Positions 16,964-26,947 are shown, counted from the first letter of the stretch. The stretch: 64,000 nt of DNA from Neisseria yangbaofengii (GCF_014898075.1 NZ_CP062976.1:1798001-1862000), one strand, 5' to 3'. The notes: generated by a model from the letters alone, not told the origin. Numbers and translations: made by a program.

Positions 16964-18322
16964 TCAACGCAACATGCCTAAGCCGGATAAATCCTGCGCC
17001 ATCTTGGCGGCGGTATTGTCGGTCATACCGCCGACGAAATCCAAAATTTTCATATAGGCTTGGTAAAGCGTGTCGTTTTCGGTGATGGGATCATCGTTTT
17101 TGAGCAATTCCAATACCAAGGATTGGCGCGAATCAACCTGTTTATCTACCAAATACGCATATGCGGCCGGCACGAGCAAATCCAAAATCAAACCTAAGCA
17201 CGGGAAAGTAGCGATTTCAGTGATGAGCTTGGTGTGGTGGCGGAAAATGCGTGTGCGCGCCAAATCTTTGGCTTTTTCAAGTGTGTTTTGTACTTCGGGG
17301 CTGCACAAGGAGATTAAGTCTTTACCTTTGAACTCACCATTGAGCAAGTCGGATTGGTGTTTCATAAAGGTTTGAGCGACATCATCAATCGCCCGCCCAA
17401 TAGCGATGCCGCGCAACATGGCGCAATGCTGGCGGCTCGACTGGGCATACCATGTGCTTTCAGCAAAGGTCAGCTCGGATAATATGCTTTCGACTTCGGT
17501 ATCGCTGAGCAAATCCAGCTCGACCGCATCTTCCAGGTCCAACAAGGCATAGCAAATGTCGTCGGCAGCCTCCATCAGATAAGAAAGCGGATGACGTGCC
17601 CAATGGTTTTCGCCCAATTGAAGCAAGCCCAATTCTTCGGCAACACATTGAATAAACGGCAGCTCGGTTTGGTAGATATTGAATTTTTTTCTGCCGTTGG
17701 GGTGCAGCGTGGTCCACGGATATTTCAGCAAAGCACCGATAGTCGCCGCCGTCAGCCGCATGCCGCCGCGATTGCGGTACATCTCCAAAGTTGCCAAAAT
17801 ACGCAGACTATGGGCATTGCCTTCATAGGTTTGCACATCATTGCGCTCAATATCGATCAAGCCTTGCAGATAGCGGTCGTGTTGCGGATTTCGGAACCAA
17901 TTGCGCAGCGCGTCTTCACCGGTATGACCAAACGGCGGATTGCCCAAATCATGCGCCAAACACGCAACCTGCACCACCGCGCCAATGTCGCCCGGCGTAT
18001 TACCTAAAGGCAAAAATTCACCCGCTTGCAACATCATACCGACACGGTTGCCCAGGCTTCTGCCGACGCTGGCCACTTCTACGCTGTGGGTTAAGCGGTT
18101 GTGGGTCAAATCGTGTTCGGCAAAAGGATGGACTTGGGTTTTACGCCCCAAACGACGGAATGAGCCGGAAAACACCACACGGTCATAATCGATGTGAAAG
18201 TCGGTACGCAAGGCATCCATGCCTTCTTGTGTGGACGGCGTCACCGTCGGCACGATGCTGCCGTCTTTCACGCGGAAGCGTTGGGTGGACAATAAATCCC
18301 GCCAGTTCATTTTTGCCTGCAT
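16964..18322 (-). CDS. dgt: deoxyguanosinetriphosphate triphosphohydrolase
   Basis: 452 residues, HD-domain dNTPase that releases triphosphate from dGTP or related dNTPs. The metal motifs are the His in RLTHSVEVA near residue 78, the HD pair in CLAHDLGNPPFGHTGE near residues 122-137, and an Asp in MEAADDICYALLDLEDAVE near residue 246. FSGSFRRLGRKTQV near residue 51 is the nucleotide-binding signature of this class. Two ATG codons (residues 1 and 5) are both possible starts; I kept the upstream one, which has GGAA 8 bases before it. Single gene between rho and the tRNA pair. Confidence 0.92.
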   Translation of the reverse strand: MQAKMNWRDLLSTQRFRVKDGSIVPTVTPSTQEGMDALRTDFHIDYDRVVFSGSFRRLGRKTQVHPFAEHDLTHNRLTHSVEVASVGRSLGNRVGMMLQAGEFLPLGNTPGDIGAVVQVACLAHDLGNPPFGHTGEDALRNWFRNPQHDRYLQGLIDIERNDVQTYEGNAHSLRILATLEMYRNRGGMRLTAATIGALLKYPWTTLHPNGRKKFNIYQTELPFIQCVAEELGLLQLGENHWARHPLSYLMEAADDICYALLDLEDAVELDLLSDTEVESILSELTFAESTWYAQSSRQHCAMLRGIAIGRAIDDVAQTFMKHQSDLLNGEFKGKDLISLCSPEVQNTLEKAKDLARTRIFRHHTKLITEIATFPCLGLILDLLVPAAYAYLVDKQVDSRQSLVLELLKNDDPITENDTLYQAYMKILDFVGGMTDNTAAKMAQDLSGLGMLR

Positions 18323-18370
18323 GAGTAAGGTTCCGTATTGGTTTGAATGATTTGACTATACAATAAATCG

Positions 18371-18397
18371 AGGCCGTCTGAAAGTTTCAGACGGCCT
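18371..18397. terminator. inverted DUS pair terminator of rho
   Basis: AGGCCGTCTGAA and its complement with a 3-base loop, 14 bases past the rho stop. Confidence 0.75.
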
Positions 18398-18410
18398 CAC
18401 TTATGACAAC

Positions 18411-19673
18411 TTATTTATTACCGCGCATGAGTTCGAAAAATTCGTTGTTGTCTTTAGAATCTTTCAATTTGCCGACCAAAAATTCGGTGGCTTCGATTTC
18501 ATCCATCGGGTGCAGGAATTTACGCAGCAGCCACATGCGTTGCAGCTGGTCGTTCGGTACCAGCAACTCTTCGCGGCGCGTGCCGGATTTGTTGATACTG
18601 ATGGCCGGGAACAGGCGTTTTTCGGCCATGCGGCGGTCAAGGTGTAATTCCATATTGCCCGTGCCTTTAAATTCCTCGTAAATTACATCATCCATACGGC
18701 TGCCGGTTTCAATCAAAGCTGTGGCAATGATGGTGAGCGAACCGCCCTCTTCTACGTTGCGTGCCGCACCGAAGAAGCGTTTCGGACGGTGCAAAGCATT
18801 AGCATCGACACCACCGGTCAGAATCTTGCCGGAGGCCGGTACCACAGTATTGTAAGCGCGTGCCAAGCGGGTAATCGAATCAAGCAGAATTACTACGTCT
18901 TTTTTGTGCTCGACCATGCGTTTGGCTTTTTCCAATACCATTTCAGCCACTTGAACATGACGTTGCGCCGGTTCGTCAAACGTAGAAGACACCACTTCAC
19001 CCTTCACACTGCGGCTCATTTCGGTCACTTCTTCCGGACGCTCGTCAATCAGCAACACAATTAATTCAACTTCAGGGTTGTTGGCAGTGATGGCATGGGC
19101 AATGTTTTGCAGCATCACGGTTTTGCCGGTTTTTGGCGGCGCAACCAACAAGGCGCGTTGACCGCGGCCAATCGGCGACACCAAGTCAATCGCGCGGCCG
19201 GTGAGGTTTTCTTCGGCTTTGATGTCACGCTCGAGCTTGAATTGTTTGGTCGGGAATAAAGGCGTTAAATTTTCAAACAAAATCTTGTGTTTGCATACTT
19301 CCGGATCGTCGCCGTTGATGGTATCCAAGCGCACAAGGGCGAAATAACGTTCGTTGTCTTTCGGTACGCGCACGCTGCCTTCGATGGTATCTCCGGTGTG
19401 CAGATTGAAGCGGCGGATTTGGCTCGGGGAAACGTAAATATCGTCAGGACCGGCCAAATAAGAGGTATCGGCGCTGCGCAGGAAGCCAAAGCCGTCAGGC
19501 AGAATTTCCAAAGTGCCTGAGCAGGTAAAGCTTTCGCCCTGCTTCATTTTTTGGCGCACAATGGCGAAAACGAGGTCTTGCTTGCGTAAGCGGTTGGCAT
19601 TTTCGATGCCGTGTTCTTCGGCCATTTCCAATAATTTGGAAATGTGTAGTGTTTGTAATTCAGAAACGTGCAT
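18411..19673 (-). CDS. rho: transcription termination factor Rho
   Basis: 420 residues, as in most proteobacterial Rho. The N-terminal Rho-specific helical domain ([20 protein letters not shown]) is followed by an RNA-binding cold-shock-like fold ([15 protein letters not shown], then [11 protein letters not shown]). The ATPase domain shows the Walker A APPKTGKT near residue 179 and Walker [16 protein letters not shown] near residue 263. It forms a hexameric RNA helicase. A single gene with its own DUS-pair terminator. Confidence 0.97.
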   Translation of the reverse strand: MHVSELQTLHISKLLEMAEEHGIENANRLRKQDLVFAIVRQKMKQGESFTCSGTLEILPDGFGFLRSADTSYLAGPDDIYVSPSQIRRFNLHTGDTIEGSVRVPKDNERYFALVRLDTINGDDPEVCKHKILFENLTPLFPTKQFKLERDIKAEENLTGRAIDLVSPIGRGQRALLVAPPKTGKTVMLQNIAHAITANNPEVELIVLLIDERPEEVTEMSRSVKGEVVSSTFDEPAQRHVQVAEMVLEKAKRMVEHKKDVVILLDSITRLARAYNTVVPASGKILTGGVDANALHRPKRFFGAARNVEEGGSLTIIATALIETGSRMDDVIYEEFKGTGNMELHLDRRMAEKRLFPAISINKSGTRREELLVPNDQLQRMWLLRKFLHPMDEIEATEFLVGKLKDSKDNNEFFELMRGNK

Positions 19674-19828
19674 AATGAGTGATTTTGATAGAATTGAAGA
19701 CGACGGATGCCGTCTGAAAGAATAGATAATGCCGTATGAAAGGCATATTCTGAAAGAAAATGGAATTTTAGGCGGTCAGGCCTTTTGTGTCAATTATTAT
19801 CCGTATTTTAGTCGGGATTGAGGATAGA

Positions 19829-19861
19829 AAGCCGTCTGAACAATATGCTTTCAGACGGCCT
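19829..19861. terminator. inverted DUS pair terminator of the RTX gene
   Basis: AAGCCGTCTGAA at 19829-19840 and TTCAGACGGCCT at 19850-19861 form a hairpin starting 5 bases past the RTX stop. Confidence 0.75.
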
Positions 19862-19866
19862 TAAAC

Positions 19867-22800
19867 TTACATGGCGTAATTCATCACTTCGGCAGAACCA
19901 ACCGTTTTATCGCTAAACTCAAACGCAGTATAGCGATAGCTTTCACTGCTGAAGAAATTCTTCACGCTGACTTGGTCACCGTCACCATAGGCGTTGACCA
20001 CTAAATCGTTACCCAAACGGCTAAATACGGAATCTGAGAACTCACTGTCCTCAAAAATCAGTAAATCAGTATGCTCGGCCTTATTACCGTAATCGGAAAC
20101 AATATCCCGCCCGTGACCTTTGGCAAAGACGTAGGTATCGGCTTCGTAAGCACCTCCCTCCAGATAATCGTTGCCCGCTCCACCAGTCAGAATGTCCGAA
20201 CCCGAACCGCCGTGCAATTCGTCGTCGCCTTCGCCGCCGATTAAGGTATCGTTACCATTATCGCCGTGGAGACTGTCGTTGCCTTCGCCGCCTTCGAGTA
20301 GGTCGTTACCCTCGCCGCCGTTCAGATAATCGTTACCCAAACCGCCGCGCAGGATATCGTTACCGTTGTAACCGTAGAGCGTATCATTGCCTTCGCCGCC
20401 GTCGAGGACGTCAACGGTATCCCAGCCGTAGAGGGTTTCGTTCCCGTCCGTACCGACACCTTCAACCTTTATATCCGCCATATCTTGGGCGGTAACGGTT
20501 TTGTCGTCGAAGGCGAAATCGTAGTAGCGATAGCTGCTGCTGTTAAAATAGCCCGATACGGTTACGCCGTCTTCATCGCCGTAGGCTTTGATAACCAAAT
20601 CATTACCGTTGCGGGCAAATACCGCGTCGGCAAAGTTCGCACCCTCGAAGCGCAAGGTATCGGTGTGTTCGGTTTTCCAACCCGAATCGGAAACAATATC
20701 CCGTCCGTGACCTTTGGCGAAGATGTAGGTGTCGGCTTCACTGCCGCCACCGTACAGTTTGTCGTTGCCCGCTCCGCCGTTCAGAATGTCCGAACCCGAA
20801 CCGCCGTGCAATTCGTCGTCGCCTTCGCCGCCGATTAAGGTATCGTTACCATTATCGCCGTGGAGACTGTCGTTGCCTTCGCCGCCTTCGAGTAGGTCGT
20901 TACCCTCGCCGCCGTTCAGATAATCGTTACCCAAACCGCCGCGCAGGATATCGTTACCGTTGTAACCGTAGAGCGTATCATTGCCTTCGCCGCCGTCGAG
21001 GACGTCAACGGTATCCCAGCCGTAGAGGGTTTCGTTCCCGTCCGTACCGACACCTTCAACCTTTATATCCGCCATGTCTTGGGCGGTAACGGTTTTGTCG
21101 TCGAAGGCGAAATCGTAGTAGCGATAGCTGCTGCTGTTAAAATAGCCCGATACGGTTACGCCGTCTTCATCGCCGTAGGCTTTGATAACCAAATCATTAC
21201 CGTTGCGGGCAAATACCGCGTCGGCAAAGTTCGCACCCTCGAAGCGCAAGGTATCGGTGTGTTCGGTTTTCCAACCCGAATCGGAAACAATATCCCGTCC
21301 GTGACCTTTGGCGAAGATGTAGGTATCGGCTTCACTGCCGCCACCGTACAGTTTGTCGTTGCCCGCTCCGCCGTTCAGAATGTCCGAACCCGAACCGCCG
21401 TGCAATTCGTCGTCGCCTTCGCCGCCGATTAAGGTATCGTTACCATTATCGCCGTGGAGACTGTCGTTGCCTTCGCCGCCTTCGAGTAGGTCGTTACCCT
21501 CGCCGCCGTTCAGATAATCGTTACCCAAACCGCCGCGCAGGATATCGTTACCGTTGTAACCGTAGAGCGTATCATTGCCTTCGCCGCCGTCGAGGACGTC
21601 AACGGTATCCCAGCCGTAGAGGGTTTCGTTCCCGTCCGTACCGACACCTTCAACCTTTATATCCGCCATATCTTGGGCGGTAACGGTTTTGTCGTCGAAG
21701 GCGAAATCGTAGTAGCGATAGCTGCTGCTGTTAAAATAGCCCGATACGGTTACGCCGTCTTCATCGCCGTAGGCTTTGATAACCAAATCATTACCGTTGC
21801 GGGCAAATACCGCGTCGGCAAAGTTCGCACCCTCGAAGCGCAAGGTATCGGTGTGTTCGGTTTTCCAACCCGAATCGGAAACAATATCCCGTCCGTGACC
21901 TTTGGCGAAGATGTAGGTATCGGCTTCACTGCCGCCACCGTACAGTTTGTCGTTGCCCGCTCCGCCGTTCAGAATGTCCGAACCCGAACCGCCGTGCAAT
22001 TCGTCGTCGCCTTCGCCGCCGATTAAGGTATCGTTACCATTATCGCCGTGGAGACTGTCGTTGCCTTCGCCGCCTTCGAGTAGGTCGTTACCCTCGCCGC
22101 CGTTCAGATAATCGTTACCCAAACCGCCGCGCAGGATATCGTTACCGTTGTAACCGTAGAGCGTATCATTGCCTTCGCCGCCGTCGAGGACGTCAACGGT
22201 ATCCCAGCCGTAGAGGGTTTCGTTCCCGTCCGTACCGACACCTTCAACCTTTATATCCGCCATATCTTGGGCGGTAACGGTTTTGTCGTCGAAGGCGAAA
22301 TCGTAGTAGCGATAGCTGCTGCTGTTAAAATAGCCCGATACGGTTACGCCGTCTTCATCGCCGTAGGCTTTGATAACCAAATCATTACCGTTGCGGGCAA
22401 ATACCGCGTCGGCAAAGTTCGCACCCTCGAAGCGCAAGGTATCGGTGTGTTCGGTTTTCCAACCCGAATCGGAAACAATATCCCGTCCGTGACCTTTGGC
22501 GAAGATGTAGGTATCGGCTTCACTGCCGCCACCGTACAGTTTGTCGTTGCCCGCTCCGCCGTTCAGAATGTCCGAACCCGAACCGCCGTGCAATTCGTCG
22601 TCGCCTTCGCCGCCGATTAAGGTATCGTTACCATTATCGCCGTGGAGACTGTCGTTGCCTTCGCCGCCTTCGAGTAGGTCGTTACCCTCGCCGCCGTTCA
22701 GATAATCGTTACCCAAACCGCCGCGCAGGATATCGTTACCGTTGTAACCGTAGAGCGTATCATTGCCTTCGCCGCCGTCGAGGACGTCAACGGTATCCCA

Positions 22801-25800
22801 GCCGTAGAGGGTTTCGTTCCCGTCCGTACCGACACCTTCAACCTTTATATCCGCCATGTCTTGGGCGGTAACGGTTTTGTCGTCGAAGGCGAAATCGTAG
22901 TAGCGATAGCTGCTGCTGTTAAAATAGCCCGATACGGTTACGCCGTCTTCATCGCCGTAGGCTTTGATAACCAAATCATTACCGTTGCGGGCAAATACCG
23001 CGTCGGCAAAGTTCGCACCCTCGAAGCGTAAGGTATCGGTGTGTTCGGTTTTCCAACCCGAATCGGAAACAATATCCCGTCCGTGACCTTTGGCGAAGAT
23101 GTAGGTGTCGGCTTCACTGCCGCCACCGTACAGTTTGTCGTTGCCCGCTCCGCCGTTCAGAATGTCCGAACCCGAACCGCCGTGCAATTCGTCGTCGCCT
23201 TCGCCGCCGATTAAGGTATCGTTACCATTATCGCCGTGGAGACTGTCGTTGCCTTCGCCGCCTTCGAGTAGGTCGTTACCCTCGCCGCCGTTCAGATAAT
23301 CGTTACCCAAACCGCCGCGCAGGATATCGTTACCGTTGTAACCGTAGAGCGTATCATTGCCTTCGCCGCCGTCGAGGACGTCAACGGTATCCCAGCCGTA
23401 GAGGGTTTCGTTCCCGTCCGTACCGACACCTTCAACCTTTATATCCGCCATATCTTGGGCGGTAACGGTTTTGTCGTCGAAGGCGAAATCGTAGTAGCGA
23501 TAGCTGCTGCTGTTAAAATAGCCCGATACGGTTACGCCGTCTTCATCGCCGTAGGCTTTGATAACCAAATCATTACCGTTGCGGGCAAATACCGCGTCGG
23601 CAAAGTTCGCACCCTCGAAGCGCAAGGTATCGGTGTGTTCGGTTTTCCAACCCGAATCGGAAACAATATCCCGTCCGTGACCTTTGGCGAAGATGTAGGT
23701 GTCGGCTTCACTGCCGCCACCGTACAGTTTGTCGTTGCCCGCTCCGCCGTTCAGAATGTCCGAACCCGAACCGCCGTGCAATTCGTCGTCGCCTTCGCCG
23801 CCGATTAAGGTATCGTTACCATTATCGCCGTGGAGACTGTCGTTGCCTTCGCCGCCTTCGAGTAGGTCGTTACCCTCGCCGCCGTTCAGATAATCGTTAC
23901 CCAAACCGCCGCGCAGGATATCGTTACCGTTGTAACCGTAGAGCGTATCATTGCCTTCGCCGCCGTCGAGGACGTCAACGGTATCCCAGCCGTAGAGGGT
24001 TTCGTTCCCGTCCGTACCGACACCTTCAACCTTTATATCCGCCATGTCTTGGGCGGTAACGGTTTTGTCGTCGAAGGCGAAATCGTAGTAGCGATAGCTG
24101 CTGCTGTTAAAATAGCCCGATACGGTTACGCCGTCTTCATCGCCGTAGGCTTTGATAACCAAATCATTACCGTTGCGGGCAAATACCGCGTCGGCAAAGT
24201 TCGCACCCTCGAAGCGCAAGGTATCGGTGTGTTCGGTTTTCCAACCCGAATCGGAAACAATATCCCGTCCGTGACCTTTGGCGAAGATGTAGGTATCGGC
24301 TTCACTGCCGCCACCGTACAGTTTGTCGTTGCCCGCTCCGCCGTTCAGAATGTCCGAACCCGAACCGCCGTGCAATTCGTCGTCGCCTTCGCCGCCGTCG
24401 AGAATATCGTCGCCGCCGTAGCCGTATAAGGTGTCGTTGCCTTTACCGCCTAAAATCAGGTTGGCCAGTTCGTTGCCGTTTAAGTGGTCATCGCTTTCGC
24501 CACCGAGTTTATGTCCCAGCTTCGCCAGTGTTTCCGTACCCAGTATCTGTGCATATTGTTCAAAAGTGCCGTTTTCAACAGCTGCTTTGGCGTATTGCGC
24601 CATCAGTGACGACAATTCGGTCAAATTGCTAGTTGTTGTACTGTAAGCAATAAACTCGCCCAAATCCACAAACGCTTTTTCAGGGTTTTCAGCAAAAACG
24701 TCACCGAACTTGGCTGCTACACCACTGTAGTCCAATACGAATTCGTCATTTTCGATTTTCAAACCGATTTCGTTCAAATACGGCTGCAAACGGGTTTGGA
24801 ACAACAGTGCTTGGTAGACATTGTTGTTAAGAGAATCATATGCCTTGTCGATAACCGAGAAAATGTGCTTGGTTTCTGTATCATTCATACTGAACATCAC
24901 ACGTGATTTTTCACCGGAGAACGCATCGAGTGTGGCGACTTTTTGGCGGTAGTGCTGGATTTTGTCCAAATATTCTTGCGGAATGGAATAACCCAGAATC
25001 AAACCGGCCTGAGTAGGCGTAAGGGCAACGCCTTCGTTGGCAGTTCGAATCATGGCGGTAGAGAAATTGAAACCGGCGTGATAATCCGGATCGGTTTTTG
25101 CCCAATCTTGAACCAGTTTATTCAGCAAAGCCTGTTGTTGTGCCTTAGTTTCCGCAACCGAATAAGCCTTAAGCGTTTCTGCCAACTCGGGCGACAATGC
25201 CGCTGCTTCGCGTAAATCGCGCAGACGACCGATGCCTTGCAGGTTCGCTGCTCGCATTTGTTCTTCGGTCAACTCAACCGAATCGGCATAGCGGCTGTGC
25301 AGATGATCAGCGGCCAAAAGCAAATCGCCCATTTCGCGCGTTGTACCGTCAGCAAGGGTGTAGCTGCCTTTTTGCGCGAGGGTGTTGCCGTTGTTTAAGC
25401 GGGTGTCCACATCTTGATAGGCGACATCAAGCGATTGGATATTGAGTTCGGCAAGGGTAAACAGTTCGCCTTCCTGGGATACGCCGTCTTGATTCAAATC
25501 GCGCCATACCTTGAGTTTGGCAAAATCAGCATCTTGGGCATCGACTTTGCCGTCTGAATTGGTATCAAACTCAGCCAAAGCGGCATAGCCGTGCGCGGCA
25601 TTGCTGCCGTCTTTCAATACGGTGCCGTCTCCGAACAACTCGCCGCCGTTGTTGATCAGGCCGTCTGAATTGCGGTCGATAACCAATAAACCGTCGTCGG
25701 CAGCCACCCAGCCCGTTGCCGTGCGGATGCCGTCTTTGTCGTGGTCGAACAACGCGCCTTTGTAACCCTGCGTGCCGACGGTTTCGATACCGTCGCCGTC

Positions 25801-26310
25801 CAAATCGAGAACGAGCGGGTCGTAAACGTGGTATTTGCCGTCGCGGTTGATGTTTTGGTAGTCTTGGAAATCATGATCACAAATCCATTGATAATCCCTA
25901 TTGAATTTCCGATATTGGTCAACTAAAAATTCTCCCACTTCCCTTCCTAGCCAAGCACCGCCATAAGCACCGGCACCAGATGCAGGAACCGCTCCTATGC
26001 CTCCTCCTAAAAATGCACCTGCTGCCGCTCCTCCTATACCTCCCAAATAAGAAGCAGTTGCTGATGTAAATTCAATAAAAGCTTGTTCATTATTTCCTTT
26101 ATATAATTCGGCTGCTACCTGACTTCCTGCAATTAGTAGGCTGACATGACCAAATAATTTTGCAGAAGGTGTTTTGGCTAACTCGGCAGAACCAAATTTT
26201 TCAATAAACTTTTTAAATCCATCATCAGCACTAGACAACCCTGCTCCAATGGTATCGTTTGCTTCACTCCTCTTTGTATAAGAAGAGCATCCACAATTTT
26301 TAGTTGACAT
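19867..26310 (-). CDS. FrpC-like self-processing RTX protein with glycine-zipper N-terminus
   Basis: About 2,147 residues, predicted type I-secreted. In order: residues 1-45 hydrophilic; 50-122 hydrophobic, ending in a glycine-zipper stretch (GGIGGAAAGAFLGGG then GAGAYGGAW); an Asp-Pro bond at about 164-165; then a module starting PLVLDLDGDGIETV with several Ca-binding loops (DHDKDG, DRNSDGLINNGGE, DTNSDGKVDAQD, DLNQDG). This matches the FrpC self-processing module, which cleaves its Asp-Pro bond when Ca is present. A helical region (about 340-610) follows, then RTX nonapeptide blocks (GGxGNDxLY type) to about residue 2060, with seven near-identical 198-residue units, and a C-terminal tail that should hold the secretion signal. 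I chose the ATG at 26310, with GGAG 7 bases before it; a TTG lies 2 codons earlier. No type I exporter gene is in the window. The N-terminal coding DNA is more AT-rich than the rest. Confidence 0.9.
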   Translation of the reverse strand: MSTKNCGCSSYTKRSEANDTIGAGLSSADDGFKKFIEKFGSAELAKTPSAKLFGHVSLLIAGSQVAAELYKGNNEQAFIEFTSATASYLGGIGGAAAGAFLGGGIGAVPASGAGAYGGAWLGREVGEFLVDQYRKFNRDYQWICDHDFQDYQNINRDGKYHVYDPLVLDLDGDGIETVGTQGYKGALFDHDKDGIRTATGWVAADDGLLVIDRNSDGLINNGGELFGDGTVLKDGSNAAHGYAALAEFDTNSDGKVDAQDADFAKLKVWRDLNQDGVSQEGELFTLAELNIQSLDVAYQDVDTRLNNGNTLAQKGSYTLADGTTREMGDLLLAADHLHSRYADSVELTEEQMRAANLQGIGRLRDLREAAALSPELAETLKAYSVAETKAQQQALLNKLVQDWAKTDPDYHAGFNFSTAMIRTANEGVALTPTQAGLILGYSIPQEYLDKIQHYRQKVATLDAFSGEKSRVMFSMNDTETKHIFSVIDKAYDSLNNNVYQALLFQTRLQPYLNEIGLKIENDEFVLDYSGVAAKFGDVFAENPEKAFVDLGEFIAYSTTTSNLTELSSLMAQYAKAAVENGTFEQYAQILGTETLAKLGHKLGGESDDHLNGNELANLILGGKGNDTLYGYGGDDILDGGEGDDELHGGSGSDILNGGAGNDKLYGGGSEADTYIFAKGHGRDIVSDSGWKTEHTDTLRFEGANFADAVFARNGNDLVIKAYGDEDGVTVSGYFNSSSYRYYDFAFDDKTVTAQDMADIKVEGVGTDGNETLYGWDTVDVLDGGEGNDTLYGYNGNDILRGGLGNDYLNGGEGNDLLEGGEGNDSLHGDNGNDTLIGGEGDDELHGGSGSDILNGGAGNDKLYGGGSEADTYIFAKGHGRDIVSDSGWKTEHTDTLRFEGANFADAVFARNGNDLVIKAYGDEDGVTVSGYFNSSSYRYYDFAFDDKTVTAQDMADIKVEGVGTDGNETLYGWDTVDVLDGGEGNDTLYGYNGNDILRGGLGNDYLNGGEGNDLLEGGEGNDSLHGDNGNDTLIGGEGDDELHGGSGSDILNGGAGNDKLYGGGSEADTYIFAKGHGRDIVSDSGWKTEHTDTLRFEGANFADAVFARNGNDLVIKAYGDEDGVTVSGYFNSSSYRYYDFAFDDKTVTAQDMADIKVEGVGTDGNETLYGWDTVDVLDGGEGNDTLYGYNGNDILRGGLGNDYLNGGEGNDLLEGGEGNDSLHGDNGNDTLIGGEGDDELHGGSGSDILNGGAGNDKLYGGGSEADTYIFAKGHGRDIVSDSGWKTEHTDTLRFEGANFADAVFARNGNDLVIKAYGDEDGVTVSGYFNSSSYRYYDFAFDDKTVTAQDMADIKVEGVGTDGNETLYGWDTVDVLDGGEGNDTLYGYNGNDILRGGLGNDYLNGGEGNDLLEGGEGNDSLHGDNGNDTLIGGEGDDELHGGSGSDILNGGAGNDKLYGGGSEADTYIFAKGHGRDIVSDSGWKTEHTDTLRFEGANFADAVFARNGNDLVIKAYGDEDGVTVSGYFNSSSYRYYDFAFDDKTVTAQDMADIKVEGVGTDGNETLYGWDTVDVLDGGEGNDTLYGYNGNDILRGGLGNDYLNGGEGNDLLEGGEGNDSLHGDNGNDTLIGGEGDDELHGGSGSDILNGGAGNDKLYGGGSEADTYIFAKGHGRDIVSDSGWKTEHTDTLRFEGANFADAVFARNGNDLVIKAYGDEDGVTVSGYFNSSSYRYYDFAFDDKTVTAQDMADIKVEGVGTDGNETLYGWDTVDVLDGGEGNDTLYGYNGNDILRGGLGNDYLNGGEGNDLLEGGEGNDSLHGDNGNDTLIGGEGDDELHGGSGSDILNGGAGNDKLYGGGSEADTYIFAKGHGRDIVSDSGWKTEHTDTLRFEGANFADAVFARNGNDLVIKAYGDEDGVTVSGYFNSSSYRYYDFAFDDKTVTAQDMADIKVEGVGTDGNETLYGWDTVDVLDGGEGNDTLYGYNGNDILRGGLGNDYLNGGEGNDLLEGGEGNDSLHGDNGNDTLIGGEGDDELHGGSGSDILTGGAGNDYLEGGAYEADTYVFAKGHGRDIVSDYGNKAEHTDLLIFEDSEFSDSVFSRLGNDLVVNAYGDGDQVSVKNFFSSESYRYTAFEFSDKTVGSAEVMNYAM
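20190..24397 (-). repeat. seven in-frame 594-bp tandem repeats inside the RTX gene
   Basis: The unit is 594 bp (198 codons). Copies begin at the same relative point near 20485, 21079, 21673, 22267, 22861, 23455 and 24049. They differ only by scattered single bases (for example GTAGGTATCGG against GTAGGTGTCGG, GCCATATCTT against GCCATGTCTT). Each unit encodes one EADTYIFAKGHGRDIV segment plus a cluster of RTX nonapeptides. An eighth, clearly diverged half-unit closes the array at the C-terminus. Confidence 0.95.
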
Positions 26311-26329
26311 TTTCAATCTCCAAATATTT

Positions 26330-26947
26330 TTAGTTGAATTTAGTGAAAAAAGACTTTAATAATAATATGACTCCACATAGGAACCCTAACCAAGTTGAGC
26401 TTACTGAAAAAAAAACTATAAAATTAAATATCAGTAAAAATATTTTATAATTAGAAACTAAAAAAATTACGCTTCCAATTTTAGGAAATTTTATAAAGTC
26501 TAAATCTAAAATCTGATATATTGATAAAAATACAACCCAACTATATATAATTAGTACAAATAATTTTTTAAAAATGTTACATTCCGCTATTTTGGTTTCT
26601 GTTTCATAAGGAGATAATACATAGAAACCTGTGTAAAACAAAAGCCTGTTACTGTTTCTAATTTCCTCGAATATACTTGGATGTTTTTTATCAAAAAAAT
26701 ATTTTAGTAACAGCGCATTTACAAAAAAATTTATAGGGACAAGCATCAAAGAATTAATAAAAGTAATTTGCAAGGAATTATTTATTTCTATTGAATTTAC
26801 TGATTTTATTAAAAATAGATTAATAATTTCATGCCGGATAATATTCAAATTGATACCAACAGGGAAATAAATAACAAAAATGACTAGTAAGACAGTTACA
26901 AAAAATACTAAATAATTTATTCTTAGACCCCAAAGAATATATTTCAT
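26330..26947 (-). CDS. AT-rich multi-pass membrane protein paired with the RTX gene
   Basis: 205 residues, no recognised family. At least four hydrophobic segments are visible, roughly residues 10-30, 62-85, 128-148 and 165-195, separated by short loops and ending in a basic tail. It is Ile/Phe/Leu/Asn-rich and its DNA is far more AT-rich than the flanking core genes, which suggests transfer. The RTX gene starts 19 bases after its stop on the same strand, so the two are almost certainly one operon with this gene first. In meningococcal frp operons that slot is held by the lipoprotein FrpD, which this does not resemble. A membrane immunity protein or secretion helper is possible; this is inference. 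AGAGGT precedes the ATG. Confidence 0.7.
   Translation of the reverse strand: MKYILWGLRINYLVFFVTVLLVIFVIYFPVGINLNIIRHEIINLFLIKSVNSIEINNSLQITFINSLMLVPINFFVNALLLKYFFDKKHPSIFEEIRNSNRLLFYTGFYVLSPYETETKIAECNIFKKLFVLIIYSWVVFLSIYQILDLDFIKFPKIGSVIFLVSNYKIFLLIFNFIVFFSVSSTWLGFLCGVILLLKSFFTKFN

Noticed and set aside
20485-24429. Repeated 117-126 codon plus-strand frames and regular 594-bp spacing inside the RTX gene
   Set aside because: They are antisense shadows of the tandem repeat. The regularity is not a CRISPR array: units are coding, long and without unique spacers.
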